Part shown: positions 40,976 to 48,488 of the stretch, piece after piece
Numbering within the stretch: the first letter of the stretch is position 1
Layout: every line of letters starts with the position of its first letter
Source of the DNA: Lawsonibacter sp900766145
GTDB lineage: Bacteria; Bacillota; Clostridia; Oscillospirales; Oscillospiraceae
NCBI RefSeq assembly: GCF_030372275.1
Contig: NZ_JAUDDJ010000011.1
Length of the DNA stretch: 64,000 bases
Strand: one strand, 5' to 3'
Made by a program: the position numbers and the translations under genes
The notes under the pieces: generated by a model
Databases searched by the model: none
Seen by the model: only the letters and a program-made list of their open reading frames with translations
What the model was told of the DNA's origin: nothing

Positions 40976-41800
40976 TTACATCTCCCGCAGGCAGGCCCGC
41001 ACCAGGGCGGAGAAGTCCTCCCGGGCGTGCTCCCCGGCCAGGAGGACCTCCTCCTCGCTGAGAGGCTGGTCCAGAATACCGGCGGCCATGTTGGACAGCA
41101 GGGTAAAGCCCAGCACCTCCATGCCGCAGTGGCCCGCCACGATGACCTCGGGTGCGGTAGACATGCCCACCGCGTCGCCCCCCAGGACACGGGCGGCCCG
41201 GATCTCCGCCGGGGTCTCGTACTGGGGACCGTAGCAGTAGAAGTAGACGCCCTCCCGCAGGGTGAGGCCCAGCTTCTGGGCGCAGTCCCGGGCCACCTGG
41301 CGCAGGCGGGGGGTGTACAGCTTGGAGGCGTCGGGGAAGCGCACCCCGAATTCGGGCAGGTTCTCCCCCCGGAGCGGGGACTCGGAGAACATTTTAATGT
41401 GGTCGGTAATGAGCATCAGCTCCCCGGCCTTCCAGTCGGTGTTCACGCAGCCGGCGGCGTTGGTGACTACCAGGGTGTCGCACCCCAGCAGACGCAGCAC
41501 CCGCACCGCGTAGGTGACCTCCTCATAGGAGTAGCCCTCGTAGTGGTGCATCCGGCCCTGCATCACCGCCACCTTCTGGCCCTCCAGGGTGCCGAATACC
41601 AGCCGGCCCTTGTGGCCGGGGGCGGTGGAGGCCTTGAAGTGGGGGATGTCTTTGTAATCCACGGCGATGGCGCCTTCCACCTGATCTCCCAGATAGCCCA
41701 GGCCGGAGCCCAGGATCATGGCCACCTTAGGGACAAAACCGCCCAGGCGGGCGCGTAAAAAGTCCGCGCTCGCCCGGTAATGCTCTATTGTGTAGGACAT
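40976..41800 (-). CDS. punA: Purine-nucleoside phosphorylase
   Basis: 274 aa, trimeric PNP family. Phosphate site MILGSGLG, the RMHHYEGYSYEEVTYAVRVL segment, TNAAGCVNTDW, purine-binding YGPQYETPAEIRA and the GMSTAPEVIVA motif. Splits inosine and guanosine into base plus ribose 1-phosphate. Operon partner of the adenosyl-compound deaminase downstream, which together could recycle SAH/MTA-derived inosine. The ATG at 41800 with AAGGAGGG upstream sets the start. Confidence 0.96.
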   Translation of the reverse strand: MSYTIEHYRASADFLRARLGGFVPKVAMILGSGLGYLGDQVEGAIAVDYKDIPHFKASTAPGHKGRLVFGTLEGQKVAVMQGRMHHYEGYSYEEVTYAVRVLRLLGCDTLVVTNAAGCVNTDWKAGELMLITDHIKMFSESPLRGENLPEFGVRFPDASKLYTPRLRQVARDCAQKLGLTLREGVYFYCYGPQYETPAEIRAARVLGGDAVGMSTAPEVIVAGHCGMEVLGFTLLSNMAAGILDQPLSEEEVLLAGEHAREDFSALVRACLREM

Positions 41801-41810
41801 AGGGCCCTCC

Positions 41811-42203
41811 TTACAGGCTGCCGCCGCACCGGCGGCAGAACTGGTCGTCCTTGCCGCACACCGCGCCGCAGTTGGGGCAGGTGCGGGACTGGCGCAGGGC
41901 AGCGATGCGTTCCTTGAGCTCGGCGATCTTTCCGGCAAGCTCATCGGCCTGGACCAGCAGCTGGGACACCTTGTCCTCGTCCTGACTCTCTCCCTTGTGG
42001 GCCTGGTACATCACTTCGCCCAGCTGGCGCAGCACGTCGTTATACTCTCCGCTCAGGTCAAACAGCTGCACATTCAGCTTGGCCACGTCCACCATCTGTC
42101 CGGCCCGCTTCCCGGCTACCCGGGCGGTGCCCGCCGCGGCATCGGCGGCGTCGGCGGCCGTACTCCGAATCCGGTCCAGCAGTTCCTTCACCTTGTCGTC
42201 CAT
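41811..42203 (-). CDS. Coiled-coil protein with C-terminal zinc ribbon
   Basis: 130 aa. Residues ~1-100 are helical with heptads (AKLNVQLFDLSGEYNDVLRQL, then ADELAGKIAELKERIAAL). The last ~25 form a zinc ribbon CPNCGAVCGKDDQFCRRCG with four Cys in CxxC...CxxC. No enzyme signature; such proteins are often scaffold-like. First gene of the punA operon, with a good promoter. The ATG at 42203 follows AGGAG by 9 nt. Confidence 0.75.
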   Translation of the reverse strand: MDDKVKELLDRIRSTAADAADAAAGTARVAGKRAGQMVDVAKLNVQLFDLSGEYNDVLRQLGEVMYQAHKGESQDEDKVSQLLVQADELAGKIAELKERIAALRQSRTCPNCGAVCGKDDQFCRRCGGSL

Positions 42204-42268
42204 ATCCACGTGCTCCTTTCCTTGTCCCACTCCCGGACTTTTTCCAGGAAGTTCTATGAGTTTTCACT

Positions 42269-42297
42269 ATTTTACACCATTGGATAGGAAAAATCAA
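42269..42297 (-). promoter_or_regulatory. Promoter of the zinc-ribbon/punA operon
   Basis: On minus: TTGATT (42292-42297), 17 bp, TAAAAT (42269-42274). Confidence 0.65.
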
Positions 42298-42331
42298 CGG
42301 AAAAGGCCTCTCTTCCCACTCTATCTGCCGA

Positions 42332-42360
42332 TTGCCCCGGGGTGAAATTTATGATATACT
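42332..42360 (+). promoter_or_regulatory. Promoter of rpoN
   Basis: TTGCCC (42332-42337), 17 bp, TATACT (42355-42360). Transcription would start near 42367, just before the two-tier hairpin. Confidence 0.65.
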
Positions 42361-42372
42361 TCTTTTGACAAT

Positions 42373-42424
42373 TTCATGCACCCAGAGGATGCGGTTCCAG
42401 ACGACTCTGGGGAGATTGCATGAA
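42373..42424 (+). promoter_or_regulatory. rpoN leader hairpin covering the ribosome site and start of a small ORF
   Basis: An outer stem TTCATGCA/TGCATGAA (42373-42380 with 42417-42424) and an inner stem CCCAGAG/CTCTGGG (42381-42387 with 42405-42411), with a 17-nt loop. The GGGGAG site (42409-42414) and the ATG at 42420 lie in the 3' strand, so folding would hide both. Confidence 0.6.
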
Positions 42425-42512
42425 GAGGTACACAAAGCACATTGCCTGGGGAGGCAACCGTCCCTGTTTGCCTGGCAGGAACGTTTGGGAGCTTGAGGAG
42501 GGAACCACGTGA
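42420..42512 (+). CDS. Candidate 30-codon upstream ORF coupled to rpoN
   Basis: ATG at 42420 with GGGGAG 5 nt before it. The frame runs 30 codons and its TGA (42510-42512) overlaps the GTG start of rpoN (GTGA), the classic arrangement for translational coupling. The sequence includes AWGGNRPCLPGR and is not recognised. Its start is buried in a hairpin, so it may gate rpoN translation. Absence of homologues would weaken the call. Confidence 0.45.
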   Translation: MKRYTKHIAWGGNRPCLPGRNVWELEEGTT

Positions 42513-43855
42513 ATCTGGAACTGTCACTGAAACAGACTTTAAAATTGACCCCGCAGATGCTCCAGTCCATGGAAGTGCTGCAAATGAGCACCCAGGAGCT
42601 GGCTGACTATATTCAGGACCTGGTCCAGACCAACCCCGCCGCCGAGCTCACCGAGCCCACCGCACAGGGCGACGAGAGCGAAGAGCTGTGGCGGCGGATG
42701 CAGTCTCTGGCCGACGCGGACCATCAGAACCGGCAGTATCTCTCGGCCGACCGGGAGGAGCTGGACCCTCTGGCCCGGGTGGGCACCGACGGCGGACTGA
42801 GTGAGACCCTGGTGCTCCACCTCACCCGCCAGCTGGAGCGCAGCCACGGTTCCACCCTGGTGCTGCGCTCGGCCCAGTTCCTGGCTGCCTGCCTGGATGA
42901 AAACGGCTATCTGCGGGACGATCTGGAGGACCTGTCCCAGGCCTCCCGCCTGCCTCTGGCGGCACTGGAGCAGGGACTGGCCCTTCTCCAGAGTCTTGAT
43001 CCGGCGGGTGTAGGCGCCCGGGACTTGTCCCAGTGCCTGGCGCTGCAATTGCAGCGCCAGGGGGAGACCGGCCCCGCTTTGGAGATCGTGCTGCATCACC
43101 TGGAGCGGCTGGGCCGCAAGCAGTACCACGCCATTGCCCAGGAGCTGGGGATCTCCCAAAAGGAGGTTCTCCGGGCCCAGAGCCTCATTCAAGAGCTGGA
43201 CCCCCGCCCCGGCGCCGCCTTTGCCAGCCGGGATGAGACCACCTACCTGGTCCCCGACCTGGTGGTCATTCAGAATGAGCAGGGGCTGACCGTGACCTAT
43301 CAGGACTCCTACCTTCCGGGGCTTCATCTCAGCGGCTACTACTGCAAGCTGCAAAAGCAGAGTGCCGACCCGGAGGTCAAGCAGTACCTCACCGATAAGA
43401 TCAAACAGGCCCAGTGGGCCATTCAGGCGGTGGAGCAGCGCCGCTCCACCCTGCTCTCCTGCGCCCAGGTCATTGTACACCGGCAGGAGGGGTTCTTCCG
43501 CCCCGGAGGACACCTGTCCCCCCTGCGACTGGCCGACGTGGCCCAGGAGCTGTCCATCCACGAGTCCACCGTCAGCCGGGCCATCCGGGAGAAATACCTC
43601 CAGTGCAGCCGGGGCGTATACCCTCTGAGCTTCTTTTTCTCCCGGGAGGGGGGCAGCGAGGGCACCTCGGTACACCAGATCAAGGAGCGTCTGCGGCAGC
43701 TGGTGGACCGGGAGGACAAAAAGCACCCCCTCTCCGACCAGAAGCTGTGCGAGCAGCTGGAGGCGGAGGGCTGCACCATCTCCCGGCGGACCGTGGCCAA
43801 ATACCGGGACGAGCTGGGCATTCCCAGCGCCTCGGGGCGAAAAGAGATCCATTAA
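42509..43855 (+). CDS. rpoN: RNA polymerase sigma-54 factor
   Basis: 448 aa. Region I is Gln/Leu-rich (SLKQTLKLTPQMLQSMEVLQMST). The core-binding domain is followed by a helix-turn-helix (LADVAQELSIHESTVSRAIREKYLQ) and near the C-terminus the RpoN box RRTVAKYRDELGIP, which reads the -24 element. Sigma-54 needs an AAA+ activator; none is encoded here. GTG start at 42509 with GGAGGG upstream, overlapping a small upstream ORF. Confidence 0.96.
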   Translation: MNLELSLKQTLKLTPQMLQSMEVLQMSTQELADYIQDLVQTNPAAELTEPTAQGDESEELWRRMQSLADADHQNRQYLSADREELDPLARVGTDGGLSETLVLHLTRQLERSHGSTLVLRSAQFLAACLDENGYLRDDLEDLSQASRLPLAALEQGLALLQSLDPAGVGARDLSQCLALQLQRQGETGPALEIVLHHLERLGRKQYHAIAQELGISQKEVLRAQSLIQELDPRPGAAFASRDETTYLVPDLVVIQNEQGLTVTYQDSYLPGLHLSGYYCKLQKQSADPEVKQYLTDKIKQAQWAIQAVEQRRSTLLSCAQVIVHRQEGFFRPGGHLSPLRLADVAQELSIHESTVSRAIREKYLQCSRGVYPLSFFFSREGGSEGTSVHQIKERLRQLVDREDKKHPLSDQKLCEQLEAEGCTISRRTVAKYRDELGIPSASGRKEIH

Positions 43856-43864
43856 GGAGTTTAT

Positions 43865-44524
43865 ATGAAACACTATCGCGCCATCTGCTTTGATTTTGAC
43901 TATACCCTGGGCGACTCCACCGACTCCATTGTAGCCGGCTTTCAGTATGCCTTTGAGCGCCTGGGCCGTCCCATCCCCGACCGGGACACGGTGCGGGGCA
44001 CGGTGGGCTATCTGCTGGAGGATGCATACCAGATGCTCACCGGCGACAGCGACAAAGAGCACCGTGCCCAGTTCCGGGCCTACTTTTTAGAGGTAGCCAA
44101 GCCCCGCCAGAAGGACGAGACCACCCTGTTCCCCGGCACCCACGAGCTGCTGCGGGGGCTCCACGAGCGCGGGGTCCGTCTGGGCATCGTGAGCACCAAG
44201 ACGGGGGAGACCATCGCCCACATCATGGATAAATACGGCCTGGGGAACACCCTGGAGCTCATCCTGGGCAGCTATGACGTCACTCACCACAAGCCCCACC
44301 CGGAGGGCATTTTAAAGGCGCTGGACCAGATGGGTGTGGCCCCGGAGGAATTTCTCTACTGCGGGGACACCATTCTGGACGCCCAGGCCGCCCAGGGGGC
44401 GGGGGTGGACTTTGCCGCCGTCCTCAACGGCACCACCCAGGCCCCGGCCTTTGCCCCCTACCCCTGCGTCCACATCGCCCCCGACCTCACTGAGCTGGCC
44501 CAGTGGCTGGAGGACAGAGCGTGA
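43865..44524 (+). CDS. HAD-family hydrolase, phosphoglycolate phosphatase-like
   Basis: 219 aa. HAD motifs: I CFDFDYTLGDS, II VSTKTG (Thr/Ser), III Lys in THHKPHPEGI and IV YCGDTILDAQAA. With the helical cap after motif I it resembles Gph/PgmB phosphatases. Here motif I is DFDYT rather than the common DLDGT. The substrate may be phosphoglycolate or another small phosphate ester. Follows rpoN by 9 nt and overlaps dus by 4 nt. Confidence 0.9.
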   Translation: MKHYRAICFDFDYTLGDSTDSIVAGFQYAFERLGRPIPDRDTVRGTVGYLLEDAYQMLTGDSDKEHRAQFRAYFLEVAKPRQKDETTLFPGTHELLRGLHERGVRLGIVSTKTGETIAHIMDKYGLGNTLELILGSYDVTHHKPHPEGILKALDQMGVAPEEFLYCGDTILDAQAAQGAGVDFAAVLNGTTQAPAFAPYPCVHIAPDLTELAQWLEDRA

Positions 44525-45495
44525 AGTACCATTTTGCCCCCATGGAGGGCGTCACCGGGGCCGAGTTCCGCCGGGCCCACCACCAGGTGTTCGGCGGGGT
44601 AGACGCCTACTACATGCCCTTCCTCTCCCCCACCCAAGATCATGTATTTACGCCCCGGGAACTCCGGGGCATTTTGCCGGAAAATAACCCCGGCTTTCGT
44701 GCCGTGCCCCAGCTGCTCACCCGGAATGTGGAGGATTTCCTCTGGGCCGCGGGAGAGCTGGCTAAGCTGGGCTATGACGAGGTCAACCTGAACCTGGGCT
44801 GCCCCTCGGGCACCGTCACCGCCAAGGGCAAGGGCGCGGGCCTGCTCCAGCGCCGGGATACCCTGGAAGAGCTATTAGAAGGTATCTTTGCCAAAACTCC
44901 GGTCAAACTATCCATTAAAACCCGGCTGGGCTGGGAGAATCCCGATGAGTTCGGTCCCCTGCTGGAGCTGTTTGCCCGCTACCCCGTCTCCCTGCTCATC
45001 ATCCACCCCCGGGTGCGCCAGGACTTCTACCGGGAGAAGGTGCGCCTGGACGCCTTTGCCCAGGCGCTGGAGGTCTACCGGGGACCGGTATGCTTCAACG
45101 GCGGCCTGGTCACCCCCGCAGACTGCCAGGCCTTTGCCCGGCGCTTTCCCCAGGTGGAGCACCTGATGATCGGTCAGGGCCTGCTGGCCGACCCCGCCCT
45201 GACCCGGAAGGCCCAGGGTGGCAGCGCCGCCACCGTAGACGAGCTGCGCGCCTTCCACGACCAACTCTACCGCACCTACCTCTCCCTCTTCTCCGGAGAG
45301 CGGAGCACGGTTTTCCACATGAAGGAGCTGTGGAGCTACCTCTCCCGCCTGTTTGAGGACAGCGCCCGCCCCCTGAAAAAAATCCGCAAGGCCGACCGCT
45401 CCGCCCCCTACGAGGCGGCGGTGGAGGAGATGTTTGCCCGCCCCCTGCGCCGGGACGCCCTCTGGGAGGAAACTTCTAACATAGATTTGTCTTGA
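44521..45495 (+). CDS. dus: tRNA-dihydrouridine synthase
   Basis: 324 aa. FMN-dependent reductase of tRNA uridines. YHFAPMEGVTGAEFR at the N-terminus, the NLGCPSGTVTAKGKGAGLL region with the catalytic Cys, a KTRLGWENPDEF loop and VCFNGGLVTPADC. GTG start at 44521 (GGAGG 7 nt upstream) overlaps the stop of the HAD gene. The position of modification within tRNA is not clear from sequence. Confidence 0.94.
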   Translation: MKYHFAPMEGVTGAEFRRAHHQVFGGVDAYYMPFLSPTQDHVFTPRELRGILPENNPGFRAVPQLLTRNVEDFLWAAGELAKLGYDEVNLNLGCPSGTVTAKGKGAGLLQRRDTLEELLEGIFAKTPVKLSIKTRLGWENPDEFGPLLELFARYPVSLLIIHPRVRQDFYREKVRLDAFAQALEVYRGPVCFNGGLVTPADCQAFARRFPQVEHLMIGQGLLADPALTRKAQGGSAATVDELRAFHDQLYRTYLSLFSGERSTVFHMKELWSYLSRLFEDSARPLKKIRKADRSAPYEAAVEEMFARPLRRDALWEETSNIDLS

Positions 45496-45521
45496 ATCGC
45501 CGGGATGGGGTGTGTTATACT
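45492..45521 (+). promoter_or_regulatory. Promoter of mgtE
   Basis: TTGAAT (45492-45497), 18 bp, TATACT (45516-45521), overlapping the end of dus; gives a leader of about 280 nt. Confidence 0.6.
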
Positions 45522-45527
45522 TTAAAA

Positions 45528-45769
45528 TGTAGAATTTTGTGCGCCGCGGCCTGGCAGTCAGGCCCCAATTGGGCGCGGAAAGGTTGTGAAGCCCCATGAA
45601 AAGCCGAAGTCGCCACCGGGACACCGTACATGCGCTGTCACGAACGGCAGAGGACGCGGGGCCGCATCCTCTTGTTCCGCCGCTCTGGGGCCGGCACGCG
45701 GAGTAGCAGCCGCAGCACCGTCCCCTGACCGATTCGTAACAGCCGCAGGAGTGATCCTGTGGCTGTTTT
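45528..45769 (+). promoter_or_regulatory. mgtE leader, M-box-like Mg2+ riboswitch candidate
   Basis: A GC-rich leader with an opening hairpin GCGCC/GGCGC plus GGCCTG/CAGGCC (45541-45576). The segment GTCGCCACCGGGACACCG (45610-45627) resembles the conserved GACGCCAnnGGGuCaACaG block of the M-box. A terminator (ACAGCCGCAGGA/TCCTGTGGCTGT, 45739-45766, then TTTT) lies before the ribosome site. Upstream of an Mg2+ transporter this fits Mg2+ control, but I did not match the complete M-box. Confidence 0.5.
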
Positions 45770-45809
45770 CCGTCCCGGATATCCCGTGACTTCAAGAGGG
45801 GGAAACCAT

Positions 45810-47186
45810 ATGCACGAGAATTATGATCTGGACCAGCTGCTGGAGCTGGTCCGCACCAAGCAGTTCCGCCGCCTGCGGGAGCTGCTGGACGATATGAATG
45901 AGGTGGACATCGCCGAATTTCTGGACGAACTGGGTCCGGAGGAGACCATCCTGGTCTTCCGCCTGCTGCCCAAGGAGGTAGCCGCCGAGGTGTTCACCGA
46001 GCTGGAGGACTCCGACGACCAGGAGCGGCTCATCAACGCCCTGAGCGATAAGGAGCTGCGAGAGGTGCTGGACGAGCTGTACCTGGACGACACCGTGGAC
46101 CTCATTGAGGACATGCCCGCCAACGTGGTCAGCCGTATCCTTCGTAACACCGACGCCACCACCCGCACTCAGATCAATCAGCTCCTCAACTACCCCAAGG
46201 ATTCCGCCGGCTCCATCATGACCACCGAGTACGTCTACCTCCACCCCAACGCCACCGTGGAGGAGTCCTTTGCCCGCATCCGCAAGGTCGGCATGGACAA
46301 GGAGACAGTGTACACCTGTTACGTCACCCAGCGCCGGGTGCTGCTGGGCGTGGTCACGGTGCGCCGGATGCTCCTGTCCTCCTACGACACCCGCATCGGC
46401 GACATCATGGAGACCAACGTCCTCTCGGTAAACACCCACGAGGACAAGGAGGACGTGGCCCAGCTGCTGAACAAGTACGACCTGTACGCCCTGCCCGTGG
46501 TGGACGGCGAGGACCGGCTGGTGGGCATCATCACCTTCGACGACGCCATGGACGTTATCGAGGAGGAGACCACCGAGGACTTCGAAAAGATGGCCGCTAT
46601 CCTCCCCTCCGACAAGCCCTACCTGAAAACCGGCGTGCTGGAAACCTGGAAGGCCCGCATTCCGTGGCTTCTGCTGCTGATGCTCTCGGCCACCTTCACC
46701 GGCATCATCATCACCAGCTTTGAAAGTGCCCTGGCCGCCTGCGTGGTGCTCACCTCCTTTATTCCCATGCTCTCCGGTACCGGCGGTAACTCAGGATCAC
46801 AGTCATCGGTGGCCGTGATCCGTGCCCTATCCCTGGATGAAATTGACTTCTCCGACATGCTTTTGGTGGTATGGAAGGAGATTCGGGTAGCAGTGCTGTG
46901 CGGTGTGTGCCTGGCCTGCGCCAACTTTGTAAAAATGATGATCGTGGACCGGTATCTGATGCACAACCCGGAGGTCACCCCCCTGGTGGCCCTGGTGGTG
47001 TGTCTCACCCTGGTGTTCACCGTCATCTGTGCCAAGGTGGTGGGCTGTACCCTCCCCATGTGCGCGGAAAAAATCGGCATCGACCCGGCGGTGATGGCCT
47101 CTCCCTTTATCACCACCATCGTGGATGCTCTGTCCCTGCTCATCTACTTCTTTATTGCCACCCGTCTGCTGGGTCTGAACACCTAA
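45810..47186 (+). CDS. mgtE: Magnesium transporter MgtE
   Basis: 458 aa. N-terminal Mg2+-sensing superhelix (about residues 1-130), two CBS domains (about 135-260) and five membrane helices carrying the pore motif SFIPMLSGTGGNSGSQSSVAVIR and SPFITTIVDALSLLIYF. Dimeric Mg2+ channel closed by cytosolic Mg2+ through its N and CBS domains. The ATG at 45810 with AGAGGGGG upstream sets the start. Preceded by a structured leader with a terminator, so transcription is probably Mg2+-responsive. Confidence 0.97.
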   Translation: MHENYDLDQLLELVRTKQFRRLRELLDDMNEVDIAEFLDELGPEETILVFRLLPKEVAAEVFTELEDSDDQERLINALSDKELREVLDELYLDDTVDLIEDMPANVVSRILRNTDATTRTQINQLLNYPKDSAGSIMTTEYVYLHPNATVEESFARIRKVGMDKETVYTCYVTQRRVLLGVVTVRRMLLSSYDTRIGDIMETNVLSVNTHEDKEDVAQLLNKYDLYALPVVDGEDRLVGIITFDDAMDVIEEETTEDFEKMAAILPSDKPYLKTGVLETWKARIPWLLLLMLSATFTGIIITSFESALAACVVLTSFIPMLSGTGGNSGSQSSVAVIRALSLDEIDFSDMLLVVWKEIRVAVLCGVCLACANFVKMMIVDRYLMHNPEVTPLVALVVCLTLVFTVICAKVVGCTLPMCAEKIGIDPAVMASPFITTIVDALSLLIYFFIATRLLGLNT

Positions 47187-47205
47187 CTGGAGAAAGGAGA
47201 CTGCT

Positions 47206-47838
47206 ATGTCTCAGGTCAAGCGGGGCGTTTCCCCCCTGTCCCTGTTCAAGCAGGGAAAACTCATCATTTTTGGCGTGATACTGGCTATTGTCTGCTTCGC
47301 CGTGGGCTTTTTCAGCGGCGGACGAGAGGAGAAGCCCCCGGTTCTCTCTTCCATCACGGTGGAAAACCAGCTCCAGCAGATCAGCCAGCTGGCCACCATC
47401 CGCTACTCCTACACCAACATGGGCCAATTTGAAAACAGCAACGAATTTTACGGCATCAAGCTCCCCTTCACCACCAAAAGCTTCATCGTCGCGTACGACG
47501 GCACCATCACCGCCGGCGTGGACCTGACTCAGGCCAAGGTGACTGTCACCGACCAGAAGGTGACCATCGCGCTCCCCGCCCCTCAGATCCTCTCCCACGA
47601 GGTGGACCCCAACAGCCTGGAGGTCTTTGATGAGACCACCAGCATCTTCAACCCCATCACCATCGAGGACTACACCGGCTTCCAGGCCGACCAGCAGGGC
47701 GTCATGGAGGAAAAGGCCATCCAGGGCGGTCTGCTCACCCAGGCCAAGGATCAGGCCGAGGCCGCCATCGGCGGTCTCATTACCCCTCTGCTCCAAGAGG
47801 GACAGACTCTGGAGATCACCGTGGCCGACGGAGAATAA
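47206..47838 (+). CDS. DUF4230 membrane-anchored protein
   Basis: 210 aa. One N-terminal membrane helix (about residues 20-40), then a DUF4230-type domain beginning VENQLQQISQLATIRYSYTNMG and including VDLTQAKVTVTDQKVTIALPAPQI. Predicted extracytoplasmic, beta-rich; function not known. Follows mgtE by 19 nt with its own GGAG site; a terminator lies after it. Association with Mg2+ transport is only contextual. Confidence 0.8.
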   Translation: MSQVKRGVSPLSLFKQGKLIIFGVILAIVCFAVGFFSGGREEKPPVLSSITVENQLQQISQLATIRYSYTNMGQFENSNEFYGIKLPFTTKSFIVAYDGTITAGVDLTQAKVTVTDQKVTIALPAPQILSHEVDPNSLEVFDETTSIFNPITIEDYTGFQADQQGVMEEKAIQGGLLTQAKDQAEAAIGGLITPLLQEGQTLEITVADGE

Positions 47839-47860
47839 GCCCACTTTCCCTGGAAAAAAT

Positions 47861-47906
47861 GACCCGCCCCACGCCGTCTGACAAGCAGCGGCGGAGGGGG
47901 CGGGTC
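47861..47906 (+). terminator. Terminator of mgtE operon
   Basis: GACCCGCCCC (47861-47870) pairs with GGGGCGGGTC (47897-47906) across a 26-nt interior with an extra small stem, followed by TTTG. Confidence 0.7.
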
Positions 47907-48012
47907 TTTGCTTGTTTGACAAATGTTTCCTGGTTGTGTGTTCCGTGCAAAAAAGGCGGATAGACATAAAAAATTCATGGTAAATTTATTTTTCAAACCG
48001 GGGCAACTATGC

Positions 48013-48068
48013 TATAATGTCCATAATACCACCATTCTGCCGTGATTTCCGTCCTAAGGGCGGAAATG
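48013..48068 (+). promoter_or_regulatory. Promoter and leader hairpin of zapA
   Basis: A -10 TATAAT at 48013-48018; the -35 is poor (TTTTTC 18 bp upstream or TTCAAA at 15 bp). A 9-bp hairpin TTTCCGTCC/GGGCGGAAA follows near 48047-48067 in the leader. Confidence 0.45.
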
Positions 48069-48104
48069 CGGTGAAAATAGAGAAGTGATTGGGAGGGCTT
48101 CCGG

Positions 48105-48425
48105 ATGAAAAACAAGATCACCGTGGCCATCGCGGGCCAGGAGTACACGATGGTAGCTGAGGAAGACGAAAACTACGTACACCGCTGTGCCACCCTGGTG
48201 GACAGCCAGGTGCGGGACGTGATGGACGGCGCCCGTCTGGGCCGCTCCGACGCGGCGGTGCTGGCCGCGATGAACATTGCTGACCAGTTCTTCCGGGAGC
48301 AGGAGGCCAGCGAAAATCTGCGCCGCCAGATCAAGGACGGACTGGACGAGAACGCCCGGCTGAAAATGGAGCTCTCCGAGGCTAAGCGGGAGATCTTCAA
48401 GCTGCAGAACGCTCACAAATCCTAA
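48105..48425 (+). CDS. zapA: Cell division protein ZapA
   Basis: 106 aa. N-terminal beta strands with VAIAGQEYTMVAEEDENYVHRCATLVD, then a long coiled coil (ENLRRQIKDGLDENARLKMELSEAKREIF). Promotes FtsZ bundling at the septum. Gene next to a U32 peptidase, the usual Firmicutes arrangement. The ATG follows GGGAGG. Confidence 0.92.
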   Translation: MKNKITVAIAGQEYTMVAEEDENYVHRCATLVDSQVRDVMDGARLGRSDAAVLAAMNIADQFFREQEASENLRRQIKDGLDENARLKMELSEAKREIFKLQNAHKS

Positions 48426-48488
48426 TTGCCCCGCGCCTCCTGTCCAAGGGCGGGAGGCGCTTACCATAACATCGGAAGAGGGTTATCC

